Assembly (NCBI GenBank): GCA_015665455.1
Contig: JADFAD010000012.1
Location: 21,606 to 85,605 of the forward strand
Origin: Oceanospirillaceae bacterium
GTDB taxonomy: Bacteria > Pseudomonadota > Gammaproteobacteria > Pseudomonadales > Litoribrevibacteraceae
Length of the DNA: 64,000 nucleotides
Reading direction: 5' to 3'
In this document: positions 37,682 through 48,865 of the stretch, piece after piece
Position numbering within the stretch: position 1 is the first letter of the stretch
Layout: each line of letters starts with the position of its first letter
Notes under the pieces: generated by a model
Databases searched by the model: none
The model's input: only the letters and a program-made list of their open reading frames with translations
Told to the model about the DNA's origin: nothing
Made by a program: the position numbers and the translations under genes

Positions 37682-38329
37682 ATGAATAAATTTATATTAC
37701 ATACTGGTATCGCAGCACCTATGGATCGTGCAAATATCGATACTGATATGATTATTCCAAAGCAATTTTTGAAGTCAATTAAACGGAGCGGCTTTGGCCC
37801 GAATTTATTTGATGAATTACGGTATTTAGATGAGGGACAGCCGGATGCAGATAACAGTGGTCGTCCATTAAATACAGAATTTGTACTGAACCAGTCTCGT
37901 TATGAGGGGGCTTCGGTTTTATTGGCTCGTGAAAACTTTGGTTGTGGTTCCAGTCGTGAGCATGCGCCTTGGGCGTTGGAAGATTATGGTTTCAGGGTAA
38001 TAATTGCTCCGAGTTATGCCGATATCTTTTTTAATAATAGTTTTAAGAACGGTTTGCTTCCGATTGTTTTGGATGAGGTTGTTGTTGATCAGCTTTTTAC
38101 CGAGGTATTTGCAAGTGAAGGCTATCAGCTAACGATTGAATTGGAATCCCAAAAAATTATTAAGCCGTGTGGTGAAGAAATAGATTTTGACGTTGATCCA
38201 TTTCGAAAACATTGCCTAATAAATGGATTGGACGATATAGGCTTAACACTTCAGGATGCTGATGACATTCGTAACTATGAAGAGAAGCGCCGCGCTTCGC
38301 AGCCGTGGTTGTTTGATGTAGTTAAATAG
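37682..38329 (+). CDS. leuD: 3-isopropylmalate dehydratase small subunit
   Basis: Small (swivelling) subunit of isopropylmalate isomerase. 215 residues with [15 protein letters not shown], the [14 protein letters not shown] motif near residue 85 and [26 protein letters not shown] upstream. Between leuC and leuB in the same operon. Confidence 0.97.
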   Translation: MNKFILHTGIAAPMDRANIDTDMIIPKQFLKSIKRSGFGPNLFDELRYLDEGQPDADNSGRPLNTEFVLNQSRYEGASVLLARENFGCGSSREHAPWALEDYGFRVIIAPSYADIFFNNSFKNGLLPIVLDEVVVDQLFTEVFASEGYQLTIELESQKIIKPCGEEIDFDVDPFRKHCLINGLDDIGLTLQDADDIRNYEEKRRASQPWLFDVVK

Positions 38330-38385
38330 TTTTGTGCTTATTGTAATGCAAATAGATAACAAACAAATTGATATAAGGTTTATTC

Positions 38386-39468
38386 ATGTCTAAGAATGTA
38401 TTGGTTTTACCTGGTGATGGTATTGGCCCTGAGATCGTTGCTGAAGCGGTTAAAGTTTTAAATGTAGTGAATGATAAGTTTGATTTGGGTCTTTCTTTGG
38501 TTGATGGGCTTGTTGGTGGTTCTGCATTTGATGCTCATGGTACGCCTCTTCCACAGGAAACGATGGATAAGGCAAAAGCCTCTGATGCTATCTTATTAGG
38601 CGCGGTTGGTGGGCCTAAGTGGGATACGCTTGAAGATCGTGAAATGCGTCCTGAGAAAGGGTTGTTAGGTTTGCGTTCAGGTCTTGAGCTGTTTGGTAAT
38701 CTTCGTCCTGCAATTCTTTATCCTCAGTTGGCTGATGCTTCAAGTTTGAAGCCGGAAATTGTTTCGGGTTTGGATATTCTGATTGTTCGCGAACTGACCG
38801 GTGGTATTTATTTTGGTAAGCCTCGTGGTATCAGAACGCTAGAGAATGGTGAGCGTGAGGGTTATAACACTTACGTTTATTCTGAGTCTGAAATACGTCG
38901 AATTGCACGTGTTGCTTTCGAGTCTGCTCAGAAGCGTAATAAAAAGCTTTGCTCTGTCGATAAAGCGAATGTTCTCGAAGTAACGGTACTGTGGAGAGAG
39001 ATTCTTGAAGAGGTGGGTAAAGAATACCCAGACGTTGAGTTGTCTCATATGTATGTCGATAATGCTGCTATGCAACTGGTTCGTGCACCGAAGCAGTTTG
39101 ATGTCATGGTGACAGGTAATATGTTTGGTGACATTCTTTCGGATGCTGCAGCTATGCTAACAGGGTCTATTGGCATGTTGCCTTCAGCGTCTTTGGATAA
39201 AGACAACAAAGGTATGTATGAACCTTGCCATGGTTCTGCGCCTGATATTGCGGGCCAAGGTATTGCGAATCCTTTGGCTACGATACTTTCTGCGGCAATG
39301 ATGCTTCGTTATTCTTTAAATGAGACGGTTGCAGCAGATGCAATTGAAGAGGCTGTAAGTAACGTGTTAGATCAAGGTTTACGTACAGCAGATATCTATT
39401 CTGAAGGGATGGAAAAGGTATCGACAGAGAAAATGGGTGAAGCGGTGGTTGCTGCACTTAAGGCATAA
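38386..39468 (+). CDS. leuB: 3-isopropylmalate dehydrogenase
   Basis: NAD-dependent oxidative decarboxylation of 3-isopropylmalate. 360 residues; [11 protein letters not shown] at the N-terminus, GAVGGPKWD, the [10 protein letters not shown] catalytic region, Mg ligands in [14 protein letters not shown] and [18 protein letters not shown]. Unlike P. aeruginosa, no methyltransferase gene is inserted between leuD and leuB. A hairpin follows the stop. Confidence 0.98.
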   Translation: MSKNVLVLPGDGIGPEIVAEAVKVLNVVNDKFDLGLSLVDGLVGGSAFDAHGTPLPQETMDKAKASDAILLGAVGGPKWDTLEDREMRPEKGLLGLRSGLELFGNLRPAILYPQLADASSLKPEIVSGLDILIVRELTGGIYFGKPRGIRTLENGEREGYNTYVYSESEIRRIARVAFESAQKRNKKLCSVDKANVLEVTVLWREILEEVGKEYPDVELSHMYVDNAAMQLVRAPKQFDVMVTGNMFGDILSDAAAMLTGSIGMLPSASLDKDNKGMYEPCHGSAPDIAGQGIANPLATILSAAMMLRYSLNETVAADAIEEAVSNVLDQGLRTADIYSEGMEKVSTEKMGEAVVAALKA

Positions 39469-39475
39469 TGATGAC

Positions 39476-39506
39476 TTTGAAAGCCATTCTAGGGATGGCT
39501 TTCAAA
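39476..39506 (+). terminator. Hairpin after leuB
   Basis: Perfect 12-bp stem TTTGAAAGCCAT/ATGGCTTTCAAA with a 7-nt loop, 8 bp after leuB; no long T-run follows, so termination may be partial. Confidence 0.55.
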
Positions 39507-39624
39507 ATTATTTCGGCAAGTTGATGTATGTCCTGAAAGTTTCTGGTGATTCGGATATACTGTCGTTTCGTATTTTTAATAATGGAACGTAACTGTTTCA
39601 TTTCATGGTATAGAGGAAGAAAAC

Positions 39625-40749
39625 GTGAAAGTTGGTCTAGTAGGTTGGCGTGGCATGGTTGGTTCTGTGCTGATGCAACGTATGCAGGAAGAGAACGATT
39701 TTGATTTGATCGAACCTGTATTTTTTACTACTTCTCAGGCAGGTCAGACGGCACCGTCTTTTGGTTCAAAAGATATTAGTAAGCCGACCCCTGTTTTACA
39801 AGATGCAACGGACATTAGTATTCTAAGTACCATGGATGTCATTATTACCTGTCAGGGTGGTGATTACACGAAAGCTGTTTTTCCTAAGTTGCGCGAAAGC
39901 GGATGGGATGGATATTGGATTGATGCTGCTTCTTCGTTAAGAATGGCGGATGATGCTGTTATTATTCTGGATCCTGTGAATCAGGATGTTATTGCTGAGG
40001 CTCTCGAGAGCGGTACAAAGAATTTTGTGGGCGGTAACTGCACTGTCAGCTTGATGCTGATGGCTATTGGCGGTTTGTTCGAGAAGGACTTGGTTGAATG
40101 GGTTAGTCCTATGACGTACCAAGCTGCCTCAGGCTCTGGTGCTAAGCACATGAGAGAACTTATTTCTCAAATGGGCGCTGTACGTGACAATGTATCTGAG
40201 CTTTTGGATGATCCAGCTTCTGCCATATTGGAAATAGATAAGAAAACTGCTGAGTTTATTCGTAGTTCTGATTACCCAACTGATCAGTTTGGTGTTCCGT
40301 TGGCAGGAAGTCTAATTCCTTACATTGACTCACAGTTAGAATCGGGTCAAAGTCGTGAGGAGTGGAAAGCCGAGGCAGAAACGAACAAGATTCTTGGTAC
40401 TTCAGTTACTCCAACACCGATTGATGGGCTATGCGTTCGCGTAGGTGCAATGCGTTGTCACAGCCAAGCCTTAACAATAAAGCTGAAGAAAGATATATCG
40501 GTAAATGAAATTGAGACTATTTTGGCTGCTCATAACGATTGGGTGAAAGTAATTCCTAATGATCGTGACGTGACGATGACAGAGCTTACTCCAGCAAAAG
40601 TAACGGGTACGTTAAGTATTCCTGTTGGGCGTATTCGAAAGTTATCAATGGGTCCTGAGTACATCTCTGCATTTACTGTTGGTGATCAATTGCTGTGGGG
40701 GGCTGCAGAGCCTCTTCGTAGAATGCTAAGAATTCTATTGGAGAAATAA
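39625..40749 (+). CDS. asd: Aspartate-semialdehyde dehydrogenase
   Basis: NADPH-dependent reduction of aspartyl phosphate, branch point to lysine, diaminopimelate, methionine and threonine. 374 residues of the long gammaproteobacterial type. [14 protein letters not shown] (NADP loop), active-site C139 in [21 protein letters not shown], and [17 protein letters not shown] with the substrate Arg and catalytic His. Starts at GTG 39625 with GAGGAAG upstream. leuB-asd-fimV order as in Pseudomonas. Confidence 0.97.
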   Translation: MKVGLVGWRGMVGSVLMQRMQEENDFDLIEPVFFTTSQAGQTAPSFGSKDISKPTPVLQDATDISILSTMDVIITCQGGDYTKAVFPKLRESGWDGYWIDAASSLRMADDAVIILDPVNQDVIAEALESGTKNFVGGNCTVSLMLMAIGGLFEKDLVEWVSPMTYQAASGSGAKHMRELISQMGAVRDNVSELLDDPASAILEIDKKTAEFIRSSDYPTDQFGVPLAGSLIPYIDSQLESGQSREEWKAEAETNKILGTSVTPTPIDGLCVRVGAMRCHSQALTIKLKKDISVNEIETILAAHNDWVKVIPNDRDVTMTELTPAKVTGTLSIPVGRIRKLSMGPEYISAFTVGDQLLWGAAEPLRRMLRILLEK

Positions 40750-40797
40750 GCGTTTTCTATTTTTGAATTCTTTATTTGACTGTGATTGAGTTCACAT

Positions 40798-40830
40798 AAA
40801 GGCTGAATACTCGCGTATTCGGCCTTTTTT
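40798..40830 (+). terminator. Rho-independent terminator after asd
   Basis: Stem AAAGGCTGAATAC/GTATTCGGCCTTT with a TCGC loop and six T. The remainder of the 315-bp asd-fimV spacer (40831-41064) is AT-rich; I see no clear promoter pair in it. Confidence 0.9.
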
Positions 40831-41064
40831 GTGTGTTGTTTTTGATGTTGATTGATAATTCAGTATGACAAGCTGTTGATAAATCAGCATTTATGGTCGA
40901 TACTTTTTCAATTAATTAATAATAGCTGATAGTGGGCAAAAAACGTCTAAACTTGGTTAAATGTATAAATGACTTTCAACTACTTGTTTTGACGTTGTTT
41001 GGTGCTCTGGATTGGTTGGAATCTCAGATGCCGCTGCGGGCAAATAACAACAAAGGATCGACGC

Positions 41065-44000
41065 ATGAAGCTTCGTAAACTCACCTCTGCTCTAGTTGCA
41101 GCTGGCGTACTTACTTCTCCTTGGGCATTAGGGTTGGGGTTGGGTGACTTAAAATTAAAGTCGGCTTTAAATCAACCTTTGCAGGCAGAGATTAAACTTC
41201 TTCAAACTCGAGAATTAGCAAAGGAGGAGATTCTTCCTTCTATGGCCGCCGACGAAGAATTTGATAGAGCGGGTGTTGAGCGGTTCTTTTTTCTCAGTGA
41301 TATCGGTTTTGATGTTGAACTGAGTGGTAATGGTGATGGCACTTTACTTCTTTCTACCAAACAGTCAGTTCAAGAGCCGTTTCTGAATTTTCTAGTTGAG
41401 GTTAATTGGCCCAATGGGCGTGTTCTGAGAGAGTACACTGTTCTTCTTGATCCGCCAGTTTATGAAGATGAGGCTCCTAGTGTAGTAGTTACGCCTAAAG
41501 GCTCTTCTTCCCCAAGAGCTCCGAAAATTACACCGGTCAAACAATCTTCTGTTCAACGTAATTCTTCTGCGGTTGTTACTCCCGTTTCGAGAGACTCAGG
41601 TAGTTCGGGTATTAATAATCAAGGCCGTACAGTAGGGTCAACAGATACCTTATGGGATATAGCAGCCGAGGTTAGGCCTGATCGTTCTGTCACTATTCAG
41701 CAAACGATGATGGCAATACGAGAGTTAAATCCAAATGCTTTTGTTGCAGGGAATATCAATAAAATAAAGAAAGGAGCCGTCCTTCGTATCCCAACTTTGG
41801 ATCAGATTCATAATTGGCAGCATGGTTCGGCGGTAGAAGAAGTTGCAGCACACAATCAACGTTATAAGAAATCACTGGAACCTTCAGATAATAATACATC
41901 TGATCAGGTACAGCTGAGTGCTGTGAATCAGGATATTCAGCCTGTTGTGCAGGCGCCTGAAGATGCAAGATTGAAGATTGTTCGTTCCGATGTCAGTGCA
42001 GCAAGTGGTGGTTCAGCCAGCGGTGATCAGTCATCTTCTAATGTTGAAAACTTACAAAATGATTTGGCTATTTCTCAGGAAAACCTTGATAAAGCGAGCC
42101 GTGAAAATGAAAAGCTGTCAGAAAAACTGGAATCTTTGCAGCAGCAGGTCGAGAAACTATCTAGATTAGTCACACTTAAAGATACTCAGATGGCTGAGCT
42201 ACAAGCGGGTATGGCGAAGTCTGACGATGCGGCTGTAGAGAGCAGCTTACCTTCAGATGAAGTTGTTGCTTCGCCGGTTGAGAGTGATTCTGTAGATGCA
42301 ATGACGGATGAGGTTGCTGCATCAGATCTTGAGGATACTTTAGCGTCAAGTACGCCAGTGGATGCATTGGATGACATTGCTTTAACAGATGAGGTTAAGG
42401 TAGATGACGTCGCTGTTGAAGAACCTGTGGTAGCTGATGTCCCTCCACCAGTAAATAAACCGGTTATTAAACCTCAAGGACAACCTGTTGAGATTCAGAG
42501 TCCTAAGCAACCAAGCTTTTTAGAGTCTGTTACGAAAAATCCAATCTGGTTAGTTGCTATCGGTGCCGGTTCTTTATTTTTCGTTATTCTGTTGTTTATG
42601 TTGTCTCGAAGAAGTTACCAAAGAGAAAACGAATTGTCTGAGGTGATGGAGAAGGACAGTTCTTCTGATCAGCCTGCAAGTGATACTGTTCAAACAGAAA
42701 TGGATAATATTGAGCAGGAACTCGAAGGTTTAGATCTAGAAAGTAAAGGGTTTGGGCAAGTGTCACTTGATGGTGATGAGAGCTTACAGCCTGATGATAT
42801 TGTTGCTCGTGCAGACAGCTTTATTGCTTACGGTCAGTTTGATAATGCAGTTGTTTTACTGGGTGATGCGATTAATCAAGAAGCAGGACGTATTGATCTT
42901 CGCTTAAAGATGTTGGAAGTCTATGCCGAAATGCAGGACAGCCAAGGTTTTGAACGTCAAAAGCAAGAGATATTGGGGTTAGGTGCTGATGATGTATTGG
43001 CACAGATTAATGTTTTAGAGCAGAAACTTCCGAGCTATATGGGTGAGACTGCATCAGTTAATGCGTTTGATAGCAATGAGAACCTATCAAATGATAAGCC
43101 TTTAATGGGCGATGCTGATTTTGATTTGGCTCCAGGTGAAAATTCAGAAGACGATGAGTTAAGTTACTCTCTTGAGGATTTAGAGTCTGAACTGGCGAGT
43201 GATTTAAGTGGCGAGTCTTCTGAGTCGGAAGGTACGACTGAACTGGATTCGTTAGATGATCTTGATTTCAATTTAGAAGAGGAGTTAGGCATAACTGAAG
43301 AGGCGCCTGACTCTATAGAACAGGGCTCCAAAGAAAGTGACTTTTCTATCGATATGGACTTTGATGTTTCTGATGATAAAGAGCTGTCGTCGGGTCTGGA
43401 TGAATTAGATTCACTTGAAATTCCTGATATGGACTCCGAGTCAAGCCTTTCTGAAGGTATATCCCTAGAGGGGGGTAGTGAACTTGATGGACTGAGCTTA
43501 GATGAAGGTTTGGAGTTGGATTCAGTCACTGATGACGCTGACTTGGATGACACTCCGGCTGTTGAAGATAATGTGCTAGGTGATGGTGAAATTGGTCTTG
43601 ATTCTGACTTTAGTTTGGATGAGCTCGATTCTGTAAGAACTGATGATGAATTAACTGTTGAACCTGAGGCCGATTCCTCTCTAGAGCAAGATTCGATTGA
43701 TTTAGATACTTCAGATGTTGAGCCTCTTTCGTCCGATGAGTTGGGTGAAGTTTTGGATGTAGGTGTAGACCTTGAGGATCTGGCCAAGTCATTGGGCGTT
43801 GATTCTGCTGATGAGGTTGATTTAGATGCTGAATTAGCATCGGCTACAGAAGGCTCTGATGATTTAGGTGCTTTGAGTGGAGATGATCTTGAGTCTGAGA
43901 CTGAAGTTGATGTTGCTGTTCTTGACGAGGTTGAAGAAGTTTCTCTAGTAGAAGAGGGGGCTTCTGAAGAATCTCTTGATTTGGATGTGGCGCTTGACGT

Positions 44001-44349
44001 AGACGAGTCTCTTGAAATAGATGAGTCTTTAGTTGATGCTGATTCCAATAAGCTATCTGAAGGCGCTGAAGAAGAGTCTTCTTCTGATGTGGATTTGACT
44101 GAGGCTGCTGAGGTAGCTCAATCTCAATCGGAAGTGTCTTTAGCTGATTCAGTCAACTCCGAATTGACTGAAGATGAGCTGGATTTCTTTGTTGGTTCTG
44201 ATGAGGTTGCTACTAAGTTGGATCTTGCAAGGGCTTATGTGGACATGGGAGATGTTGATGGTGCTCGCGACATCTTGGAAGAAGTTGTGTTGGAAGGCAG
44301 TGAAGAGCAAAAAAATGAGGCGGGTGAGCTTTTGAATGGTTTATCATAA
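41065..44349 (+). CDS. fimV: FimV-like polar pilus assembly/hub protein
   Basis: Large inner-membrane protein (1094 residues) organising the cell pole and supporting type IV pilus assembly. Layout: signal peptide (MKLRKLTSALVAAGVLTS...), periplasmic FimV N-terminal domain (LGDLKLKSALNQPLQAEI), a LysM-like peptidoglycan-binding segment near residues 186-248, a coiled coil near 327-375, one membrane helix near 492-514, then a very long acidic Asp/Glu/Ser-rich cytoplasmic region, and the conserved C-terminal TPR-like motif (DLARAYVDMGD-VDGARDILEEV). ATG 41065 with AAAGGA is chosen over an upstream in-frame start at 40999 because it opens a clean signal peptide. Same position (asd-fimV-truA) as in Pseudomonas. 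Confidence 0.95.
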   Translation: MKLRKLTSALVAAGVLTSPWALGLGLGDLKLKSALNQPLQAEIKLLQTRELAKEEILPSMAADEEFDRAGVERFFFLSDIGFDVELSGNGDGTLLLSTKQSVQEPFLNFLVEVNWPNGRVLREYTVLLDPPVYEDEAPSVVVTPKGSSSPRAPKITPVKQSSVQRNSSAVVTPVSRDSGSSGINNQGRTVGSTDTLWDIAAEVRPDRSVTIQQTMMAIRELNPNAFVAGNINKIKKGAVLRIPTLDQIHNWQHGSAVEEVAAHNQRYKKSLEPSDNNTSDQVQLSAVNQDIQPVVQAPEDARLKIVRSDVSAASGGSASGDQSSSNVENLQNDLAISQENLDKASRENEKLSEKLESLQQQVEKLSRLVTLKDTQMAELQAGMAKSDDAAVESSLPSDEVVASPVESDSVDAMTDEVAASDLEDTLASSTPVDALDDIALTDEVKVDDVAVEEPVVADVPPPVNKPVIKPQGQPVEIQSPKQPSFLESVTKNPIWLVAIGAGSLFFVILLFMLSRRSYQRENELSEVMEKDSSSDQPASDTVQTEMDNIEQELEGLDLESKGFGQVSLDGDESLQPDDIVARADSFIAYGQFDNAVVLLGDAINQEAGRIDLRLKMLEVYAEMQDSQGFERQKQEILGLGADDVLAQINVLEQKLPSYMGETASVNAFDSNENLSNDKPLMGDADFDLAPGENSEDDELSYSLEDLESELASDLSGESSESEGTTELDSLDDLDFNLEEELGITEEAPDSIEQGSKESDFSIDMDFDVSDDKELSSGLDELDSLEIPDMDSESSLSEGISLEGGSELDGLSLDEGLELDSVTDDADLDDTPAVEDNVLGDGEIGLDSDFSLDELDSVRTDDELTVEPEADSSLEQDSIDLDTSDVEPLSSDELGEVLDVGVDLEDLAKSLGVDSADEVDLDAELASATEGSDDLGALSGDDLESETEVDVAVLDEVEEVSLVEEGASEESLDLDVALDVDESLEIDESLVDADSNKLSEGAEEESSSDVDLTEAAEVAQSQSEVSLADSVNSELTEDELDFFVGSDEVATKLDLARAYVDMGDVDGARDILEEVVLEGSEEQKNEAGELLNGLS

Positions 44350-44391
44350 TCAACTTGAAACGATTAGATAAATGATTTGAAGGAAAATAAC

Positions 44392-45231
44392 TTGTCTCAT
44401 AGTCCAGTTGCCGAGCGTATAGCGCTCGGTATTGAGTATTTTGGTCATGGCTTTAAGGGTTGGCAACGCCAGCCCTCCGCAAAACCTTCCGTTCAGGAAG
44501 AAATAGAAATCGCTCTAAGTCGAATTGCAAATAGCCCCATTCAGGTGACTTGTGCAGGAAGAACGGATGCAGGAGTGCATGCAGTTCATCAAGTAATTCA
44601 CTTTGATTCTCCTGTCTATCGAAATGATAACTCTTGGGTTCGGGGTGTCAGTAGTCAGTTACCTGATCAGATTGGTGTAAAGTGGATAAAGCGTGTAAGT
44701 GGTGATTTTCATGCTCGCTTTTCGGCGTCGGCTCGAAGATACAGATATGTAATTGATAATAGCCCTGTAGCACCAGTAATTAATAAATATGGCGTGACAT
44801 GGCATTTTCAACCTTTGAATGCTCAAAATATGCACGAAGCAGGTCAAGCATTACTGGGCGAGAATGATTTTACTTCATTTCGTGCTAAGCAGTGTCAATC
44901 TAATTCGCCTATGCGTAATATTCATCATTTAATGGTGCGCAGAATTGGCCAGCTTGTTGTAATTGATGTTAAAGCAAATGCTTTTCTTCATCACATGATT
45001 CGCAACATTGCTGGTGTGTTATGTGAAGTGGGCGATGGGCGTAGGCCTAAAGAGTGGGTTGCAGATGTACTGGCTGCCAAGGACCGAAGTCAAGCGGGTG
45101 TTACAGCTCCTCCCCATGGCTTGTATTTTGTTAATGTTGATTATGATGAAGAGCACGGCCTTCCAAAACAAGATGGAGATTTGGGGCCGCTGATTGTTTC
45201 GCCTGCAAATCATCTTTTTAGTGCGCTGTAA
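44392..45231 (+). CDS. truA: tRNA pseudouridine synthase A
   Basis: Forms pseudouridine at positions 38-40 of tRNAs. 279 residues; the N-terminal [16 protein letters not shown] and the catalytic Asp in [14 protein letters not shown] are diagnostic, with SFRAKQCQS and [13 protein letters not shown] further on. Start: TTG 44392 has AAGGA 7 nt upstream; an in-frame TTG at 44377 would overlap that site. 27 nt or so after fimV, so probably co-transcribed. Confidence 0.96.
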   Translation: MSHSPVAERIALGIEYFGHGFKGWQRQPSAKPSVQEEIEIALSRIANSPIQVTCAGRTDAGVHAVHQVIHFDSPVYRNDNSWVRGVSSQLPDQIGVKWIKRVSGDFHARFSASARRYRYVIDNSPVAPVINKYGVTWHFQPLNAQNMHEAGQALLGENDFTSFRAKQCQSNSPMRNIHHLMVRRIGQLVVIDVKANAFLHHMIRNIAGVLCEVGDGRRPKEWVADVLAAKDRSQAGVTAPPHGLYFVNVDYDEEHGLPKQDGDLGPLIVSPANHLFSAL

Positions 45232-45287
45232 CTGTAGATTTTATTGGCTTTCTGTTAATATTTGCCATTTTTATTCTTGGAGGCAAA

Positions 45288-45905
45288 GTGTTAAGAACAC
45301 GAGCCAAAATATGTGGTATAACGCGTTATGAAGATGCGTGTAATGCAATTGAATCAGGTTGTGATGCACTTGGTTTTGTTTTTTATCCTCCAAGTCCGAG
45401 AAATGTAGATATAGATCATGCTCGGTCAATTACAACTAAGTTGCCACCGTTTGTGTCGGTTATCGGTTTGTTTGTAGATCCTGAACCAGACGTTGTATAC
45501 AGAGCAATTGAAAGGGCTGGGCTCTCTTGTCTACAGTTTCACGGGAATGAGACACCTGAGTTTTGTGAGCAATTTAAACTTCCTTGGTTTAAAGCAATTC
45601 GAGTAAAGAATGACACAGATCTTTACCAGTGCTCTAAAACATATAAGAATTCATCAGCATTACTTCTTGATGCTTATAAACCCGGTGTTCCTGGTGGTAC
45701 GGGAGAAACATTTAATTGGTCATTGATTCCAAGTGACCTACCAAAGCCAATAATACTTGCAGGCGGTTTGAATGCGTCAAATGTCGCTTCTGCTATTGAA
45801 CAAGTAAAGCCTTACGCCGTTGATGTAAGTGGTGGTGTTGAGGCTGAAAAAGCGATTAAGTCAAATGATAAAATAATCGCATTTATGAATGAGGTTTTAA
45901 AATGA
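45288..45905 (+). CDS. trpF: Phosphoribosylanthranilate isomerase
   Basis: Amadori rearrangement step of tryptophan synthesis, a single-domain TIM barrel. 205 residues; [11 protein letters not shown] with the catalytic Cys, [33 protein letters not shown] with the catalytic Asp, and [18 protein letters not shown] phosphate loops. Starts at GTG 45288 with TTGGAGG upstream. Stop overlaps trpB by 4 bp (ATGA). Confidence 0.97.
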   Translation: MLRTRAKICGITRYEDACNAIESGCDALGFVFYPPSPRNVDIDHARSITTKLPPFVSVIGLFVDPEPDVVYRAIERAGLSCLQFHGNETPEFCEQFKLPWFKAIRVKNDTDLYQCSKTYKNSSALLLDAYKPGVPGGTGETFNWSLIPSDLPKPIILAGGLNASNVASAIEQVKPYAVDVSGGVEAEKAIKSNDKIIAFMNEVLK

Positions 45906-47113
45906 CTGATTTAGCGCAAGATGCGCAATTACCTGATGAAAACGGCCATTTTGGTGTATACGGTGGTCGTTTCGTTTCTGAGACACTAATGAGTGCTTTA
46001 GATGAGCTACGAGACCTTTATGCTCGAATGAAGAATGACCCTGCATTTCAGGCTGAGTTCGATCGTGATCTTGCGCATTATGTAGGTCGCCCGTCACCTT
46101 TATATTTTGCGGAGCGATGGACAAAAGAAGTGGGTGGTGCGCAAATTTTCCTAAAAAGGGAAGATTTAAATCATACGGGTGCACATAAAGTAAACAATAC
46201 AATCGGTCAGGCCCTGTTAGCTAAGCACATGGGGAAACCTCGTGTAATTGCAGAGACAGGTGCTGGCCAGCACGGTGTTGCAACTGCGACGGTTGCTGCA
46301 CGCTTAGGTCTTGAGTGTAAAGTATTCATGGGCGCAGAAGATGTTCAGCGCCAAGCGTTGAACGTTTACCGAATGAAACTTCTTGGCGCAGAAGTGATGC
46401 CTGTTGAAGCGGGTACTCGCACTTTAAAAGATGCCATGAATGAAGCCATGCGCGATTGGGTGACAAACGTGGATTCTACGTTTTACATCATTGGTACGGC
46501 AGCAGGGCCTCACCCATATCCTATGATGGTTCGTGACTTTAATTCGGTGATTGGCCGTGAAGCTCGTCGCCAGTCTTTAGAGCAAACGGGTAAATTACCT
46601 GATGCTCTAGTAGCTTGTGTAGGTGGTGGTTCTAACGCTATTGGTTTATTTCATCCTTTCTTAGAGGATGATTCTGTCGCAATGTATGGTGTTGAGGCTG
46701 GTGGTTTAGGTCTAGAAACAGGTCAGCACGCAGCGCCATTATCTGCAGGGAAACCAGGTGTTCTTCATGGGAACCGTACTTACTTGATGGAAGATGAGAA
46801 TGGCCAAATTATCGGCACTCATTCTGTTTCTGCTGGTTTAGATTATCCTGGTGTTGGACCTGAGCATAGTTACTTGAAAGACACTGGACGTGCTTCGTAT
46901 GTTTCAATTACGGATGATGAGGCGTTAGCGGCTTTCCGTAAATTGACTCGCATTGAAGGTATTATGCCTGCCTTAGAATCCAGCCATGCGCTGGCTTATG
47001 CTGAAAAGCTAGCTAAGACTATGTCACCAGAGCAGACAATTGTTGTTAATTTGTCTGGTCGTGGAGATAAGGATATTCATACTATCGCTGGAATCGATGG
47101 TATCACTGTATAA
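45902..47113 (+). CDS. trpB: Tryptophan synthase beta subunit
   Basis: PLP enzyme joining indole and serine. 403 residues; PLP lysine K96 in [10 protein letters not shown], phosphate loop [14 protein letters not shown] block and the C-terminal NLSGRGDKD. Overlaps trpF by 4 bp and precedes trpA by 12 bp. Its place between trpF and accD differs from Pseudomonas, where trpBA is elsewhere with trpI. Confidence 0.98.
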   Translation: MTDLAQDAQLPDENGHFGVYGGRFVSETLMSALDELRDLYARMKNDPAFQAEFDRDLAHYVGRPSPLYFAERWTKEVGGAQIFLKREDLNHTGAHKVNNTIGQALLAKHMGKPRVIAETGAGQHGVATATVAARLGLECKVFMGAEDVQRQALNVYRMKLLGAEVMPVEAGTRTLKDAMNEAMRDWVTNVDSTFYIIGTAAGPHPYPMMVRDFNSVIGREARRQSLEQTGKLPDALVACVGGGSNAIGLFHPFLEDDSVAMYGVEAGGLGLETGQHAAPLSAGKPGVLHGNRTYLMEDENGQIIGTHSVSAGLDYPGVGPEHSYLKDTGRASYVSITDDEALAAFRKLTRIEGIMPALESSHALAYAEKLAKTMSPEQTIVVNLSGRGDKDIHTIAGIDGITV

Positions 47114-47125
47114 GCGTGATTGATT

Positions 47126-47941
47126 ATGAGCAGAATTAAGTCGTATTTTGAAAATCTGAATAAAGCAGGTAAAAAAGCGTTAATACCTTACATTACAGCA
47201 GGGGATTCCTATTTAGAGTCGACAGTGCCTCTTATGCACAGTTTGGTGGATGCAGGGTCAGACATTATTGAACTAGGTGTACCTTTCTCGGACCCTATGG
47301 CGGATGGTCCAGCAATTCAGCTGGCTTGTGAGCGAGCATTAGAACATGGCACGAGTCTGACTGATGTATTGGCTTGTGTCGCTAAGTTTCGTGAGACGAA
47401 TACTACAACACCTGTTGTGTTAATGGGATATTTGAATCCTGTTGAAATTATGGGATATCCAGCTTTTGCTGAAAAAGCGGCCAGTTCAGGTGTGGATGGT
47501 GTGTTATTGGTAGACCTTCCGCCGGAAGAAGCGGCTGATGTGAAACCGTTATTTGAATCCCATTCAATTGATACCATCTTCTTGTTAGCGCCGACGACGT
47601 CTGAAAACCGAACTAAGCTTATTTGCGAGCACGGCTCGGGTTATGTTTACTATGTTTCGGTAAAAGGTGTCACTGGTTCGTCTGCTTTAGATGCGGATGA
47701 GGTGGCTAAGAAAGTAGCAGCCATTCAGGATCAGACGGATTTACCTGTTGGAGTAGGCTTTGGTATTAAGGATGGTGCGACAGCATCAAGTGTTGCAAAA
47801 GTTGCTGATGGAGTTATTGTCGGATCTGTTTTGGTGAATGCCATAGCCGAAAGTGCTTCACAAAACTTATCTGTTGAAGATACTTGTCAAAAGGTATCTG
47901 CGATTATTCGTGAAATGCGTGCAGCCATGGATCAAGAATAG
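47126..47941 (+). CDS. trpA: Tryptophan synthase alpha subunit
   Basis: Cleaves indole-3-glycerol phosphate and channels indole to TrpB. 271 residues; catalytic Glu in [17 protein letters not shown], catalytic Asp in [12 protein letters not shown], and the [14 protein letters not shown] loop, GVGFGIKDG phosphate site. ATG 47126 gives the standard [11 protein letters not shown] start; an in-frame TTG at 47120 is less likely. Confidence 0.97.
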   Translation: MSRIKSYFENLNKAGKKALIPYITAGDSYLESTVPLMHSLVDAGSDIIELGVPFSDPMADGPAIQLACERALEHGTSLTDVLACVAKFRETNTTTPVVLMGYLNPVEIMGYPAFAEKAASSGVDGVLLVDLPPEEAADVKPLFESHSIDTIFLLAPTTSENRTKLICEHGSGYVYYVSVKGVTGSSALDADEVAKKVAAIQDQTDLPVGVGFGIKDGATASSVAKVADGVIVGSVLVNAIAESASQNLSVEDTCQKVSAIIREMRAAMDQE

Positions 47942-47983
47942 CGGTACTTTGTAATCATCAGTGAATTCAGGATCAAACGATAG

Positions 47984-48865
47984 ATGAGTAGTTGGTTAGA
48001 TAAAATTGTACCTTCCATTGTTCGCTCGGATGCTCAGAAAAAATCGAGTGTTCCGGAAGGGCTATGGAAAAAATGTCCGAAATGTGACGCCATTCTCTAT
48101 CGTCCTGAACTTGAAAAAAATGCGGATGTTTGCCCTAAGTGTGATCACCACATGCGAGTGAGTGCTCGCCGTCGTTTAGAGCTGTTTCTTGACCCTGAAG
48201 ACAGGGTTGAGCTTGCCGCAGATGTTCAGCCTGAAGACCGTTTGAAATTTAAAGATTCTAAACGTTACAAGGATCGTCTCAGTTCGGCTCAAAAAGAAAC
48301 GGGTGAGAACGACGCGCTTGTTACAATGCATGGTCGCCTTGAAGGCAAACCCGTGGTTGCTGCTGCCTTTGAATTTAAATTCATGGGTGGCTCTATGGGT
48401 GCGGTAGTTGGTGAAAAGTTTGTTCGAGCAGTAAAGCTATCCATCGACCAGAATATCCCCTTTATTTGTTTTTCCGCCAGTGGCGGTGCGCGAATGCAAG
48501 AGGCATTAATTTCTTTAATGCAGATGGCAAAAACGTCTGCGGCTCTCGAACGAATGAAGCGTAAAGGTGTTCCTTACATTTCAGTGATGACGGACCCGGT
48601 TTTTGGTGGCGTTTCGGCCAGTTTGGCTATGCTTGGTGATTTAAATATTGCCGAACCGAATGCATTGGTTGGTTTCGCAGGGCCGAGAGTTATTGAACAA
48701 ACGGTAAGAGAAAAATTGCCTGAAGGCTTTCAGCGCAGTGAGTTTCTCTTGGAGCATGGAACCGTTGACATGATTATTCATCGCCAACACATGCGAACCA
48801 AAGTGTCTCGTCTACTTTCTAATTTAACTTGGCACATGCAGTCCACTTCAGAACGTTCTCTATGA
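47984..48865 (+). CDS. accD: Acetyl-CoA carboxylase carboxyltransferase beta subunit
   Basis: Zinc-containing half of the carboxyltransferase making malonyl-CoA. 293 residues; four zinc Cys at about C31, C34, C50 and C53 (CPKC...CPKC), then the crotonase fold with [14 protein letters not shown] and [15 protein letters not shown]. The stop overlaps folC by 4 bp (ATGA), indicating coupling. Confidence 0.98.
   Translation: MSSWLDKIVPSIVRSDAQKKSSVPEGLWKKCPKCDAILYRPELEKNADVCPKCDHHMRVSARRRLELFLDPEDRVELAADVQPEDRLKFKDSKRYKDRLSSAQKETGENDALVTMHGRLEGKPVVAAAFEFKFMGGSMGAVVGEKFVRAVKLSIDQNIPFICFSASGGARMQEALISLMQMAKTSAALERMKRKGVPYISVMTDPVFGGVSASLAMLGDLNIAEPNALVGFAGPRVIEQTVREKLPEGFQRSEFLLEHGTVDMIIHRQHMRTKVSRLLSNLTWHMQSTSERSL

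Noticed and set aside
40960..41000. Promoter for fimV (TTGACG near 40992, or TATAAA near 40964)
   Set aside because: No matching -10 or -35 at an acceptable distance for either element.
43164..44048. 294-codon - strand open frame, very Ser-rich
   Set aside because: It is the antisense image of the acidic Asp/Glu/Ser codons of fimV; low complexity, no ribosome-binding site, and fimV is clearly the real gene.
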